From NCBI GenBank assembly GCA_020634315.1, contig JACKBV010000009.1:62001-126000 (forward strand): a stretch of 64,000 nt of DNA, read 5' to 3'. Position numbers and translations under genes: made by a program. This document shows, piece by piece, positions 42,359-52,617 of this stretch. The notes under the pieces were generated by a model. The model was not told where the DNA came from, made no database searches, and saw only the letters and a list, made by a program, of their open reading frames with translations. Origin of the DNA: Ardenticatenaceae bacterium. Its GTDB lineage: Bacteria; Chloroflexota; Anaerolineae; Promineifilales; Promineifilaceae. The first letter of the stretch is position 1. Each line of letters opens with the position of its first letter.

Positions 42359-43216
42359 TTATTTTTTGAGGGTGAGGGCGAGGTAGGTGAGGGTGTTGGT
42401 GTGTTGGAAGCCGAGGCTTTGGTAGAGGTGAAGGGCGGGGGCGTTGTTGTGCCAGGCGCCGATTTGGGCGGAGGTTGCGCCGTGTTGGGCGAGTTGGTGA
42501 AGGGCGGCGGTAAGGAGGATACGGCCGTATCCATGCCCTTGCCATGCGTCCACAATCCCAAATGGTTCGATTTCGCCTATGCCATCTTCGATATGCAGCC
42601 AGGCAAAACCGATGGGGATGTCATCGCGACGCAGAAACAGGATGTCTTGTGAAGTGGCTAATGTAGCGGCTACTTCTGCCGCTGTATAAGGCTGATACCA
42701 GGGATATGTGGCAAAACTATTGTCGTAAAGGGTGCAAAAGGTTTTGATGGCGCGGTTGCGATTGGAAAAAGTGGCGCTGCGGACGTTGGGTAAGTCGGTT
42801 ATGGGGGGCAGGTTGGTGAGAAACGGCCGTATCAATTCCCACTCTTCATGTTCAACGGTGAAGCCGTGTTTCTGCAAAAAATGGGCAGTTGGGCTGTTCA
42901 TGTCGGTGACACAGTACGAAAGCTGGTGAATTGGCGTGTGATTGAGCTGTGCCTGGATGGAAGTCCATAACCAACTGCCGATTCCTTGCCGCTGCCACTG
43001 CGGATGGACGCCACCTTCTAACTCAAAAACGCCGTCAAGGCCGGGGACAGGAAGGAGGGTGAGATAGGCCAGGAAACGGCCGTTGACGACAACCCATGTG
43101 CGCTGTGGGTCAATGTACGGTGTTTTTTCTGGGGTAAGCAGACGGGAAAGGGTGTGAACGGCCGTTGTGTCTGTGGTTTGAAACGGCCGTATTGTCAGCG
43201 TTGTTAAATCTATCAT
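42359..43216 (-). CDS. Tandem GNAT acetyltransferase
   Basis: 285 residues with two GNAT folds. The first (about 5-135) has HPQWQRQGIGSWLW as its acetyl-CoA-binding P-loop, the second (about 150-285) has DAWQGHGYGRILL and the NNAPALHLYQSLGF segment common in GNAT C-termini. Paired GNAT folds occur in mycothiol-synthase-like and several stress acetyltransferases, but the substrate cannot be named. The gene follows the rhomboid gene at 15 bases in the same direction. The stop codon abuts the homopurine tract. Confidence 0.88.
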   Translation of the reverse strand: MIDLTTLTIRPFQTTDTTAVHTLSRLLTPEKTPYIDPQRTWVVVNGRFLAYLTLLPVPGLDGVFELEGGVHPQWQRQGIGSWLWTSIQAQLNHTPIHQLSYCVTDMNSPTAHFLQKHGFTVEHEEWELIRPFLTNLPPITDLPNVRSATFSNRNRAIKTFCTLYDNSFATYPWYQPYTAAEVAATLATSQDILFLRRDDIPIGFAWLHIEDGIGEIEPFGIVDAWQGHGYGRILLTAALHQLAQHGATSAQIGAWHNNAPALHLYQSLGFQHTNTLTYLALTLKK

Positions 43217-43231
43217 TGTTTGCCGCCTGAG

Positions 43232-43813
43232 TTAAAACAAGGATATGACATAAGCGGCAATCAGGCCACCCACAAAACCCGATACATGACTCACAAAAGA
43301 AATCCCCTCTTTACGCAGCACCAACAACTTGAACATCCCTACGTAAAATCCAGCGACGACAAAGGCCAATAAGACTGCGCCGGTATCGTGTTGAAAAAAG
43401 CCTCGTGCGAGAACATAGCCAAAGTAGCCCATCACCAGGCCGCTGGCTCCAAAGTGAACCTCGCCACGTTTGCCAAAATACCAGACACCAATCCCATCCA
43501 CCAGAGTTATCGTACCGGTGACAGGCCAGAAAAGTCGGCTGTCGGGTAATAATGTCAACAAGCCCAAAATCGCGAGAGGAATGCTGTTGCTGAACAGGTG
43601 TTGGCGGCTGTTGTGTACCAATTGGGAGAGGATAATCGTGGCGGGATTGAACGTCTGACGAGGTTTGATGCCCCATGCCCGGCGTAAACGTTGGCGAAAA
43701 ACCCAATGATCTATGAATAAAATAATCCATAAACTGAAAACAATGATACCAAGTAGCTTTATATCCCCCTGAAGTTTTTCCACGCCTGTTATTGCCACAT
43801 CCGTGCCGTCCAT
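43232..43813 (-). CDS. Rhomboid-family intramembrane serine protease
   Basis: 193 residues from ATG 43813, preceded by AGGAGGTAC; upstream in-frame codons run towards the tRNA gene. Six hydrophobic segments. Catalytic-type residues: Ser 124 in FGASGLVMGYFGY and His 176 in SHVSGFVGG, with the HNSRQHLFSNSIPLAILG region (His 67, His 72) corresponding to the first conserved helix. Rhomboids cleave substrates within the membrane. It forms a probable two-gene operon with the tandem GNAT. Confidence 0.9.
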   Translation of the reverse strand: MDGTDVAITGVEKLQGDIKLLGIIVFSLWIILFIDHWVFRQRLRRAWGIKPRQTFNPATIILSQLVHNSRQHLFSNSIPLAILGLLTLLPDSRLFWPVTGTITLVDGIGVWYFGKRGEVHFGASGLVMGYFGYVLARGFFQHDTGAVLLAFVVAGFYVGMFKLLVLRKEGISFVSHVSGFVGGLIAAYVISLF

Positions 43814-43958
43814 ATGTACCTCCTGCGCGAGAATGTAGCACAAAGTGAGCCAGAAACAAACTTGCCGACAGTCCCAATTGGTCAGCAAAATTTGCCAGAT
43901 TTGGCTTTGAAAATCCCCTTGACCTAAGCTAGGGGGGATGATAGAATTCCATCCGCTT

Positions 43959-44031
43959 GCCCTCATCGTCTAGGGGACTAGGACGTAAGCCTTTCAAGCT
44001 TAAAACCGGAGTTCGAATCTCCGTGAGGGCA
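43959..44031 (+). tRNA. tRNA-Glu (anticodon TTC)
   Basis: Acceptor stem GCCCTCA / TGAGGGC, D-arm with GTCTAGGGGACTAGGAC, anticodon stem TAAGC / GCTTA with loop CTTTCAA giving anticodon TTC, and T-arm with GGTTCGAATC-type GTTCGAATC. Length is 73 bases without an encoded CCA end (ACCT follows). Confidence 0.96.
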
Positions 44032-44085
44032 CCTAAATAAAAAACGGCCGTTTCCTGGCTGTTTACTATAGATAGAACTTTGGGT

Positions 44086-44130
44086 AAGCCAACTGTCATA
44101 AGCATTAATGATAGTTGGCTTTATTCGTTT
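44086..44130 (+). terminator. Terminator downstream of tRNA-Glu
   Basis: AAGCCAACTGTCAT pairs with ATGATAGTTGGCTT over an 8-base loop, followed shortly by six T residues. An AACGGCCGTT copy (44043) lies between the tRNA and this hairpin. Confidence 0.85.
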
Positions 44131-44476
44131 TTTAAGGTATTAAGTCTGATAGACGTTAGCCTTTTAGACCTGGCTGGTAGATAACAAAACAGTATCTTTA
44201 TGCTTTTCAAGGCTTAATGAGTCGATAAACGAGCGATGGATCGAGTGCCAACAGTCCATCAATGAAATTGATCTCAACAGAGGGCTTTTTCATGATGATT
44301 TATGACGACTTTGTATATAGCTTTTCTCCGTTTTGAATATTCCCGCACCAAAATGGGGTCAATTCCACAATCAATCTACTCTATGGCTTGATCGCTTGTC
44401 TCAAATAGCCGAAGCAATCGCTGCGAGATCCTGAATCGCTCGCAAGGTTAGTCGCTTACCTGCACTCGCGTCAAAT
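44131..44476. other. Gene-poor stretch, start of a motif-free island
   Basis: No recognisable gene. A 28-codon frame on the minus strand (44207-44293) reads MKKPSVEINFIDGLLALDP with no good Shine-Dalgarno; it might be a decayed remnant of an inserted gene. The stretch lacks CGGCCG motifs and is AT-richer than its surroundings, as are the two genes that follow, so 44.06-46.0 kb may be an acquired segment. Confidence 0.5.
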
Positions 44477-44941
44477 TCATTCTCTTCGTATTTTCTCGCG
44501 TTCCTGTTTCCATAAATTTACAAATTGTTCAAATACATCTGCGATGATTTCCAGTTCTTCTTCTGAATAACTTGAAATTAACTCATCTTGAGCCTGTCTT
44601 GCTGATGCAAACCATGATGCGGCTTTTTCGGTACTCGATTTCGTGGTAACGATTAAAGTCCCACGGCGATCATTAGGGTTAGGTTGTCGCTCAACTAAGC
44701 CAGCCTTTTCGAGCCGATCAATCATGGTCGTCGTTGCACCTGAAGTGAGACCCGTATACCTGGCAAGTTCAGAAGGTGTAGCTATGCCCTTGAGGGATAA
44801 AAACCGAAAACATTCCATATCAGTGACATTGAGACCGGCCCATTCGCTCATCGCATTTCGGAACTGCGTCAAATTAATACCATAATCCCTGACTGCCATT
44901 AGAACGCGTTTTTTTAAATCTGCTTTTGTGGATTCTGTCAT
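44477..44941 (-). CDS. MarR-family transcriptional regulator
   Basis: 154 residues from ATG 44941. Winged helix-turn-helix with ATPSELARYTGLTSGATTTMIDRLEKAGLVERQPNPNDRR, split here as helix (TPSELARYTGL), recognition helix (TSGATTTMIDRL) and wing (PNPNDRRGTL). It is divergent from a DUF1801 gene. A promoter (TTGCAT, 17 bases, TATAAT on the minus strand) and a palindrome CTTGATTATCAAG lie in the shared upstream region, so it is likely autoregulated and also controls its neighbour. Its codon use and lack of the palindrome suggest transfer. Confidence 0.92.
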   Translation of the reverse strand: MTESTKADLKKRVLMAVRDYGINLTQFRNAMSEWAGLNVTDMECFRFLSLKGIATPSELARYTGLTSGATTTMIDRLEKAGLVERQPNPNDRRGTLIVTTKSSTEKAASWFASARQAQDELISSYSEEELEIIADVFEQFVNLWKQEREKIRRE

Positions 44942-44961
44942 AAAAACACCCTTGACATTAT

Positions 44962-45010
44962 CTTGATTATCAAGTATCTTGATTATATAACTAAATTCTT
45001 GTGGATGCAA
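44962..45010 (-). promoter_or_regulatory. marR-like promoter and operator
   Basis: On the minus strand, TTGCAT (45005-45010) and TATAAT (44982-44987) are 17 bases apart. The palindrome CTTGAT-T-ATCAAG (44962-44974) lies just downstream of the -10, and a second TCTTGATTA half-site adjoins it (about 44978-44986), an arrangement typical of MarR autorepression. Confidence 0.65.
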
Positions 45011-45120
45011 GGAGATGCTTTCTTGGACGTAAGGTTGCAAAATCATCATTGACTTTGTCAAGGATTTGTCTCGCGCAAAAGCAAGATTTCCCAATCTAAT
45101 CTAATTATGAGGAGTTTACT

Positions 45121-45609
45121 ATGAGTTCAATGAAGGAAACACAAAAAACCGCTAAAAGCGCTGCCGCGAACAGCAAGAATTCCCAAGGATTCACAAACGA
45201 GGAAAAAGCAGCGATGAAGGAGCGTGCCAAAGAGCTAAAGGCAGAAGCGCGTATACGCAAGAATCAGGCAGAAGGGGAAAATGCCGCGCTCGCAGCGATC
45301 TCTGCCATGGAGGAACCGGATCGTACAATGGCAACACGGCTTCATGAGATCGTTAAAGCCAGTGCGCCAACCCTCTTTGCGAAAACCTGGTATGGAATGC
45401 CGGCCTATGCAAATAAGGACGGCGATGTCATCTGCTTTTTCCAATGCGCACAGAAATTTAATGCAAGGTATGCAACAGTTGGCTTCAGTGACAAGGCGAA
45501 TCTTGACGATGGGTCTATGTGGCCGACATACTTCGCCTTGAAGGAGTTGACTGCCGTTGAAGAGGCAAAGATCGTCATGCTTGTGAAGCAAGCGGTAGCT
45601 GAAGACTAA
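45121..45609 (+). CDS. DUF1801 family protein (YdhG-like)
   Basis: 162 residues, start preceded by ATGAGGAG. The Lys/Ala/Glu-rich N-terminal 55 residues are a charged helix; the C-terminal domain (about 65-160) has DRTMATRLHEIVKASAPTLF, KTWYGMPAYANKDGDVICFF and FALKELTAVEEAKI, the DUF1801 fold, which is related to frataxin-like/YdhG proteins of unclear function. It is divergent from a MarR regulator, which probably controls it. There is no AACGGCCGTT in or near it. Confidence 0.85.
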   Translation: MSSMKETQKTAKSAAANSKNSQGFTNEEKAAMKERAKELKAEARIRKNQAEGENAALAAISAMEEPDRTMATRLHEIVKASAPTLFAKTWYGMPAYANKDGDVICFFQCAQKFNARYATVGFSDKANLDDGSMWPTYFALKELTAVEEAKIVMLVKQAVAED

Positions 45610-45616
45610 TCGCCGC

Positions 45617-45766
45617 ATGAGCGTGCCTCCACGAGAAATCAAATTTGCCGTAAGCAGCTCAAATTACAAAGATGGTGAGTCAGTTCGGCAGTTCGGCAGT
45701 GTTGGCGGTGTGGCGACGGTCAGTAATTTGGAGTCCACTTTGCAGCTATTAGAACGCTCGCGCTAA
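45617..45766 (+). CDS. Possible small protein (49 aa), unknown
   Basis: An open frame starting at ATG 45617, seven bases after the DUF1801 stop, encoding 49 residues beginning MSVPPREIKFAVSSSNYKDG and ending STLQLLERSR. It has no good Shine-Dalgarno of its own and could be translated by coupling. It may also be the tail of a decayed gene. I do not recognise it. Confidence 0.35.
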   Translation: MSVPPREIKFAVSSSNYKDGESVRQFGSVGGVATVSNLESTLQLLERSR

Positions 45767-45796
45767 GCTGAATCTAACCAAATACGAGAACGTTAG

Positions 45797-45830
45797 GAAT
45801 GCCCAGTCTACGGCTGGGCGTTCTCTTTTG
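45797..45830 (+). terminator. Terminator-like hairpin at end of the MarR/DUF1801 island
   Basis: GAATGCCCAG pairs with CTGGGCGTTC (one wobble) over a 7-base loop, then TCTTTTG. The rest of 45767-46013 shows no gene; AAGGGGG precedes the next start. Confidence 0.7.
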
Positions 45831-46013
45831 CATTTTAGATAAGAAGAGGGATGGTGTGAATTTAGGCTGATTAGGCGGCGTTATGCGTATATGGCTCGCG
45901 TGCCGGTAAGAAAATTCCCCGCAATCTGCGCTGGCATTGACGAATAACGCTTTCCGATTTACGATTCCTCTCGCAATGGTCAATTTACATTTAAAAATTG
46001 CAAGGGGGTAAAC

Positions 46014-47054
46014 ATGAGACTGGGGTTGATGTTAGGCTATGCAGGCCGAAAAATTGAATTACCGGTGGAATTGGTCCAAGAGGCGGATCGGCTGGGTGTG
46101 TATGCTGTGTGGACGGCCGAAGCGTATGGCTCGGACGCGGTGTCGCCATTAGCCTGGCTGGGCGCACAAACGCAAAATATCAAGTTGGGCACGGCCATTA
46201 TGCAGATGCCGGGACGCACGCCAGCTAACGCGGCGATGACGGCCATGACATTGAACCAGTTGAGTGGTTCTCGCTTCCTCATGGGTTTGGGATTGTCTGG
46301 GCCGCAGGTGGTGGAGGGATGGCATGGGGTGAGTTATGCACGGCCGTTAACCCGCACCCGCGAATATGTGGAAGTTGTACGCCAAATTTTTGCACGCAAT
46401 GAGCCACTAACCTATGATGGCAAGCTGTACCAAATTCCCTATCAAGGCGAGGACGCTACCGGCCTGGGCAAACCCTTGAAAAGCACACTGTCGGCACAGC
46501 CGGACATCCCCATTTATTTGGCGGCCATTGGCCCCAAAAATGTGGAATTAACGGCCGAAATCGCGGACGGTTGGCTGCCTATTTTCTTCTCGCCAGACAA
46601 GTATGACGCTGTGTATAAGGAACAGGTGGAAGCGGGCTTTGCCAAAGCGAATCCTGGCAAGGGGTATCATAACTTTGACATTGCTCCTACGGTGTCGGTG
46701 GTGATTAACGATAATTTGGATGTGGCCTATAACATGTTACGGCCGTTTCTCGCACTTTACGTTGGCGGGATGGGGGCCAAGGGCAAGAATTTTTACAATG
46801 ACCTGGCGCGGCGCTACGGCTACGAGCAAGCCGCCGAGGAAATTCAAGACCTGTACTTGAGCGGCGATAAGGGCGGGGCGATGTCCAAAGTCCCGGCCGC
46901 CTTAATTGACGAAGTGGCGCTGGTTGGGTCGCGGGCACGGGTCAAAGATCGCTTGCAGCTTTGGCTGGACAGCCCCATCACCACGCTGAACATGACCGTT
47001 TTTGACGTAGATACGTTGCGGATCATGGTCGAATTGTTGGCCGAAACGGCCTAA
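46014..47054 (+). CDS. LLM-class (F420-dependent-type) oxidoreductase
   Basis: 346 residues with the luciferase-like TIM-barrel pattern: MRLGLMLGYAG start, AEAYGSDAVSPLAWLGAQT, GTAIMQMPGRTP, RFLMGLGLSGPQV and EIADGWLPIFFSPDK. In Actinobacteria and Chloroflexota such enzymes commonly use coenzyme F420; FMN cannot be excluded from sequence alone. The start is preceded by CAAGGGGG. The Nudix gene follows 18 bases after the stop, and elp3 after that, so the three probably form an operon. The substrate is unknown. Confidence 0.9.
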   Translation: MRLGLMLGYAGRKIELPVELVQEADRLGVYAVWTAEAYGSDAVSPLAWLGAQTQNIKLGTAIMQMPGRTPANAAMTAMTLNQLSGSRFLMGLGLSGPQVVEGWHGVSYARPLTRTREYVEVVRQIFARNEPLTYDGKLYQIPYQGEDATGLGKPLKSTLSAQPDIPIYLAAIGPKNVELTAEIADGWLPIFFSPDKYDAVYKEQVEAGFAKANPGKGYHNFDIAPTVSVVINDNLDVAYNMLRPFLALYVGGMGAKGKNFYNDLARRYGYEQAAEEIQDLYLSGDKGGAMSKVPAALIDEVALVGSRARVKDRLQLWLDSPITTLNMTVFDVDTLRIMVELLAETA

Positions 47055-47072
47055 ACAAGGAACAGCTTTTTG

Positions 47073-47609
47073 ATGCAGCCCTGGAAAACGCTTTCGCGCG
47101 AGACGATTCTCGACTACAGCAAATTCCTGACAGTGGAGCAGCATACGGTTGAACTGCCCGACGGGCAGGTAATCGTCGATTGGCCCTGGGTGGTGACGCC
47201 TGATTATGTTAATGTGGTAGCGGTGACGGAAGACGGCCGTTTCCTTCTCTTCCGCCAAACCAAATACGCCGTCTCTGGGACGACACTGGCAACGGTGGGC
47301 GGCTATCTGGAACCGGGCGAAGTGCCGCTGGCTGCCGCCCAACGCGAACTGCGCGAAGAAACCGGGTACGCCGCTCCCGATTGGCTGGCCTTGGGCAGTT
47401 ATGTAGTGGATGGCAATCGCGGCGCGGGCACGGCTCACTTTTTTCTGGCTCGCCGTGCTTATCCAGTCACAGCGATTGACGCTGACGATTTGGAAGAGCA
47501 AATTCTGCTGCATCTAACGCCAGCAGAAGTAGAGGCGGCATTAGCGGCTGGTGAATTTAAGGTGTTGGCGTGGATGGCCGTTATCGCGCTCGCATTGCGC
47601 TATGTGTAA
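47073..47609 (+). CDS. Nudix hydrolase
   Basis: 178 residues. The complete Nudix box is present (GGYLEPGEVPLAAAQRELRE with EETGY following), preceded by a beta-strand-rich half (VNVVAVTEDGRFLLFRQTKY) typical of ADP-ribose-pyrophosphatase-like members. ATG 47073 is taken as the start; a TTG one codon earlier is possible. Nudix enzymes hydrolyse nucleoside diphosphate derivatives. It lies 9 bases before elp3. Confidence 0.9.
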   Translation: MQPWKTLSRETILDYSKFLTVEQHTVELPDGQVIVDWPWVVTPDYVNVVAVTEDGRFLLFRQTKYAVSGTTLATVGGYLEPGEVPLAAAQRELREETGYAAPDWLALGSYVVDGNRGAGTAHFFLARRAYPVTAIDADDLEEQILLHLTPAEVEAALAAGEFKVLAWMAVIALALRYV

Positions 47610-47618
47610 AATCGTACT

Positions 47619-49280
<1,662 letters not shown>

Positions 49281-49292
49281 AGTGTTTTCTCT

Positions 49293-50072
49293 TTACGGCC
49301 GTATCATCAAGGGCAAATACACATAATGTGGGTCTTGCGGTGGCACGCTGGCCGGAACCGTGACGGCAACTTCGTTGATTTGCACGCGTGCCGCTGCTGA
49401 CGAGGTGTCGTCACCGAGAAAGATGAAGTTGGGCGTTTCGTATGGGTCGGGGAAACCGGAGAAGTTGCTGTAGTCGCGTAAACGGCCGTTTAACACCACC
49501 ACGCCATCTGCTGCCAGCCGGTATGTGTCTGTCACCACATACAAATCGTACTGCACCACCGCCGCCGTCGTCTCCAGGTTCATCCCTTCCGCATGGGTAA
49601 ACAGACTGCCGCCTTGCGTATCATCCTCTTGTGCCCAAATTTCATCTTCCCAAAAACCTAACTCAATGCCCCACGCCGCATCTGTGCCCGTCAAATTGTC
49701 GCTGAGGACAATCAGGCTAAACCCGGCGCGGTCATTGCTGCTGTGCATTTCGCTCAACAACTGCGCTTGTATTGTCACGGTATACCCGGCACTACGGTCG
49801 AGGGTTGGTGTTTGTTCGGTGCGATTGAAATATCCGGCAGAATCGCTGCCAGCACCAGTTGTGTCCAAAATGACACCGTTGTTGCTGATTACCTGGGTTG
49901 GCCCTTGCACTGGAAAAGCCAGATAGGTGAAGCCTTGTGCAGCCGGTAATGTGCCCAGGTTGCCATCGTAAAGGAGGGTGGTGATGGTGGCGGCAACGGC
50001 CGTTTGCACCATCCATCCCATCCCCAATGCGAACAAAATAGCTGTCCCAAGCAGCGCCCAGCGTCTACTCAT
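49293..50072 (-). CDS. Secreted lectin-like beta-sandwich protein
   Basis: 259 residues with a signal peptide (MSRRWALLGTAILFALGMG, then cleavage after TAVAA). The mature part is strand-rich with NRAGFSLIVLSDN-type elements, AWGIELGFWEDEIWAQ and FIFLGDDTSS, reminiscent of choice-of-anchor or concanavalin-like folds. It ends HYVYLPLMIRP, a hydrophobic YLPL tail seen in many secreted Chloroflexota proteins. Its start overlaps the CpaF stop by four bases (TCAT on +), so it is translationally coupled to a secretion ATPase. It could be an exported substrate or a surface component. Confidence 0.75.
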   Translation of the reverse strand: MSRRWALLGTAILFALGMGWMVQTAVAATITTLLYDGNLGTLPAAQGFTYLAFPVQGPTQVISNNGVILDTTGAGSDSAGYFNRTEQTPTLDRSAGYTVTIQAQLLSEMHSSNDRAGFSLIVLSDNLTGTDAAWGIELGFWEDEIWAQEDDTQGGSLFTHAEGMNLETTAAVVQYDLYVVTDTYRLAADGVVVLNGRLRDYSNFSGFPDPYETPNFIFLGDDTSSAAARVQINEVAVTVPASVPPQDPHYVYLPLMIRP

Positions 50073-51364
50073 CGCCGCCGCGCACCACCACGAATACTTG
50101 AACCAGAGATAAACATCGTCGCGGGCAAATTAAAGCCATACTGCCGCATTCGTTCCTCACAGTTGGGTCGTCCGCCGCCAGGCACAAACTCGCCAAGCAC
50201 CTTGCCATCTTTCTCGCCCGTTTCCTCAAAGCGGAAAATCTCCTGCATGACCACCGTTTCCCCTTCCATCCCGGTTACTTCCGTGATGCTGGTCACTTTA
50301 CGGCTGCCATCGCGCAAACGGGCTTGCTGCACAATCAAATCCACCGCAGAGGAGATTTGCTTGCGCACCACCGACAAGGGCAAATCCATACCGGCCATCA
50401 ATACCAGCGTTTCCATGCGGGAAATGGTATCACGCGGATTGTTGGCGTGAATCGTTGTCAAACTGCCGTCATGCCCCGTGTTCATGGCTTGCAGCATGTC
50501 CAATGCCTCGCCGCCACGACACTCGCCAACGACAATCCGTTCCGGACGCATACGCAAAGAGTTGATCACCAGGTCACGAATTGTTATCTCTGTGTCCCCT
50601 TTGTGGCTGGGCTTTTTCGTTTCCAGGCGCACCACATGGGGCTGTTGCAGGCTTAATTCGGCCGCATCCTCAATGGTCACAATACGGTCGCCTTCGGGAA
50701 TAAAACTCGATAGGACGTTAAGCAGTGTTGTCTTGCCTGACCCCGTGCCGCCGGAGACAACGATGTTTAGCTTAGAGACAACGGCCGCTTGCAAAAACAT
50801 CGCCATATCATCATTAAAACTGCCAAACTTAACCAAATCTTTGACGCCAAACGGCGTTTTAGAGAATTTACGAATCGTAATATTTGGCCCGTCAATTGCA
50901 CAGGGCGAGACAACAGCATTTACACGAGAACCATCGGGTAGACGGGCATCCACCAGGGGGGAATCACGATTCGCAAAACGCCCCAACGGCTTGATGATTT
51001 TGTTAATTATATATTCGACATGTGCATCATCTACAAATTGCGCATCCGCTACAGTTAATTTCCCTTGCTTTTCGATATATATTTGGTCGGTGCGATTCAC
51101 CATGATTTCTGTGATGGTGTTGTCTTTTAGCAAAGGTTCCAGCGGCCCAAACCCCAATATCTCATCCAGTAATGCTTCAAAAAAAGCAGTCTCCTGCTGT
51201 GGCGGAATTTGTACTTTGGCGTGTTTGCGTGCTACATCATACCGTTCACGAATTAATTTTATCGTTTGCGGAGATCGCTCCATCGGCGTGTTGTCCGGTA
51301 GCGATGCTTCAATTTTCTTTGCCATCCATGTCAAAGCTTTGCCTAATTCTTTATCCATTGTCAT
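50069..51364 (-). CDS. cpaF: CpaF/TadA-type secretion or pilus ATPase
   Basis: 431 residues. The N-terminal domain has LGFGPLEPLLKDNTITEIMVN; Walker A GGTGSGKTT lies at 205-213; the Asp box is in RIVTIEDAAEL and the Walker B region in RIVVGECRGGEALDMLQAM, with the His box HDGSLTTIHANNP. These are the hallmarks of CpaF ATPases that power Tad pili or type IV-like secretion. No tadB, tadC, cpaE, pilin or prepilin peptidase genes are in the window, so the rest of the machine is elsewhere or this copy is a loner. ATG 51364 and ATG 51358 are both possible starts after GGAGGACC. Confidence 0.93.
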   Translation of the reverse strand: MTMDKELGKALTWMAKKIEASLPDNTPMERSPQTIKLIRERYDVARKHAKVQIPPQQETAFFEALLDEILGFGPLEPLLKDNTITEIMVNRTDQIYIEKQGKLTVADAQFVDDAHVEYIINKIIKPLGRFANRDSPLVDARLPDGSRVNAVVSPCAIDGPNITIRKFSKTPFGVKDLVKFGSFNDDMAMFLQAAVVSKLNIVVSGGTGSGKTTLLNVLSSFIPEGDRIVTIEDAAELSLQQPHVVRLETKKPSHKGDTEITIRDLVINSLRMRPERIVVGECRGGEALDMLQAMNTGHDGSLTTIHANNPRDTISRMETLVLMAGMDLPLSVVRKQISSAVDLIVQQARLRDGSRKVTSITEVTGMEGETVVMQEIFRFEETGEKDGKVLGEFVPGGGRPNCEERMRQYGFNLPATMFISGSSIRGGARRR

Positions 51365-51723
51365 TGGGTCCTCCGGTTGGGGTGGATCGCAGGTTATTTG
51401 TTTTTAGATTATAGAAGGGGAGGCGTGCTGTCAATATAGGCTATTGCTACTACCGGACAAAAGGCCTATTACAGCGGATTGGGCTGGAGCGAGATAGGCA
51501 ATGTGGCGAATTTTGTGGTATTGCGATGCTTTTGCTGCGGTTATTGCGTATTGCATATTACTTTGTGGATACGCAATACGCAATACGCAATATTATGTCG
51601 AATTCCCGAAATTTTACTGTGTTTGACTGCGGAAGCCGCTTTTTGGAAGGCTCTTGCCGCTGCCGTGATGCTGGAGCTAATCTCATTGATCTCCATTTCA
51701 AGCTGCGGTACACTCAAATTTAT
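51365..51723. other. Intergenic stretch with TACGCAATACGCAATA repeats
   Basis: Contains ATTGCGTATTGCA at about 51543-51556 and the tandem ATACGCAATACGCAATA at 51569-51592, forming an imperfect inverted repeat. A related string (ATTGCGTGTTGCCTGTTGCG) lies at 55714-55745. No gene recognised. Confidence 0.6.
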
Positions 51724-52440
51724 ATGAAACGATATATGATGTGGTTAATTGTTTTGTTTGTTTTGCTTGTTGCCTGCCGCTCTCCAGAACCGCCTACATT
51801 ACCACCGGACGAGATCGTGGCGAATATGGCTGTTGCCATGCAGGCACAGCCCAGTTTTCATTTCATCATTGACCGCACGGGTGCTCCTGCTTATGTGGAC
51901 ACGGCCGAAACGCTTTCATTTCGTCGTGCTGAGGGAGATTACCTGGCGCCAGATCGGGCGCAGGCTGTGGTGCGCGTCATTTTGCCGGGGCTGGTCACCG
52001 ATGTCAGCGTGATTAGCGTTGGCCCGATTCAGTGGGAAACGAACCCGCTAACCGGGCAATGGCAAGAACTGCCGCCCGATTGGGGCTTTAATCCGACAAT
52101 CTTGTTCCGTGAAGATGTGGGGTTGCAAGCTATTTTGGCGGCGGATATGACGGATGTGACGTTGTTGGGCACGGAAAAGCTGGAAGATGGCGCTGATGCT
52201 TTACTTTATCACCTTGCCGGTGAAGCGACGGGCGAACGTCTTTATGAGATGAGTGGCACACTCATTGGCCCTGATGTGGTGGATGTGGAGATGTGGGTGG
52301 AGCCAGAAACTTTTTTGCTGCATCGCATCATTGCCGTGGAGCCGGTGACTGACAGTGACGAGCCGAGTGTATGGCAGGTGGATTTTAGTCAGTTTGGTCA
52401 AGAGTTGGTGATTGAACCGCCGCTTAGCAGTAATCCATAA
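51724..52440 (+). CDS. Lipoprotein, LppX/LprG-like fold
   Basis: 238 residues from ATG 51724. Signal peptide with lipobox LVAC (Cys 18) after the hydrophobic WLIVLFVLL. The mature domain has LPPDEIVANMAVAMQAQPSFHF and a long beta-sheet region (GPIQWETNPLTGQW, EDVGLQAILAADM, YHLAGEATGERLYEMSGTL), consistent with the LppX/LprAFG clam-like fold that carries lipids in Actinobacteria. In Chloroflexota a role in lipid or glycolipid handling is a reasonable inference. A longer upstream in-frame opening has no signal peptide and is rejected. Confidence 0.85.
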   Translation: MKRYMMWLIVLFVLLVACRSPEPPTLPPDEIVANMAVAMQAQPSFHFIIDRTGAPAYVDTAETLSFRRAEGDYLAPDRAQAVVRVILPGLVTDVSVISVGPIQWETNPLTGQWQELPPDWGFNPTILFREDVGLQAILAADMTDVTLLGTEKLEDGADALLYHLAGEATGERLYEMSGTLIGPDVVDVEMWVEPETFLLHRIIAVEPVTDSDEPSVWQVDFSQFGQELVIEPPLSSNP

Positions 52441-52542
52441 GTGGTGCTCAATTGCCGGGAGTTGGCTGCTGATTATTTGCTGTCTGACTCCCATGCAAAG
52501 GTGTTTCTATGAGCGGTTGCCTATCAAAGACGATGAAAGCCA

Positions 52543-52598
52543 TTCTCCCGGAGGTTATCATCGAAGCGGCTGTCTCGTGGAATCGATCTCCGGGAGTC
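52543..52598 (+). repeat. Paired CTCCGGGAG hairpin element, copy F
   Basis: Arms TTCTCCCGGAGGTT (52543-52556) and GATCTCCGGGAGTC (about 52585-52598), spacer TATCATCGAAG ... CTCGTGGAATC. Both arms have diverged from the consensus, but complementarity between them is partly kept. It ends about 20 bases before the start of the next gene. Confidence 0.75.
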
Positions 52599-52617
52599 TG
52601 TTTGAGGAGCGTAAATC

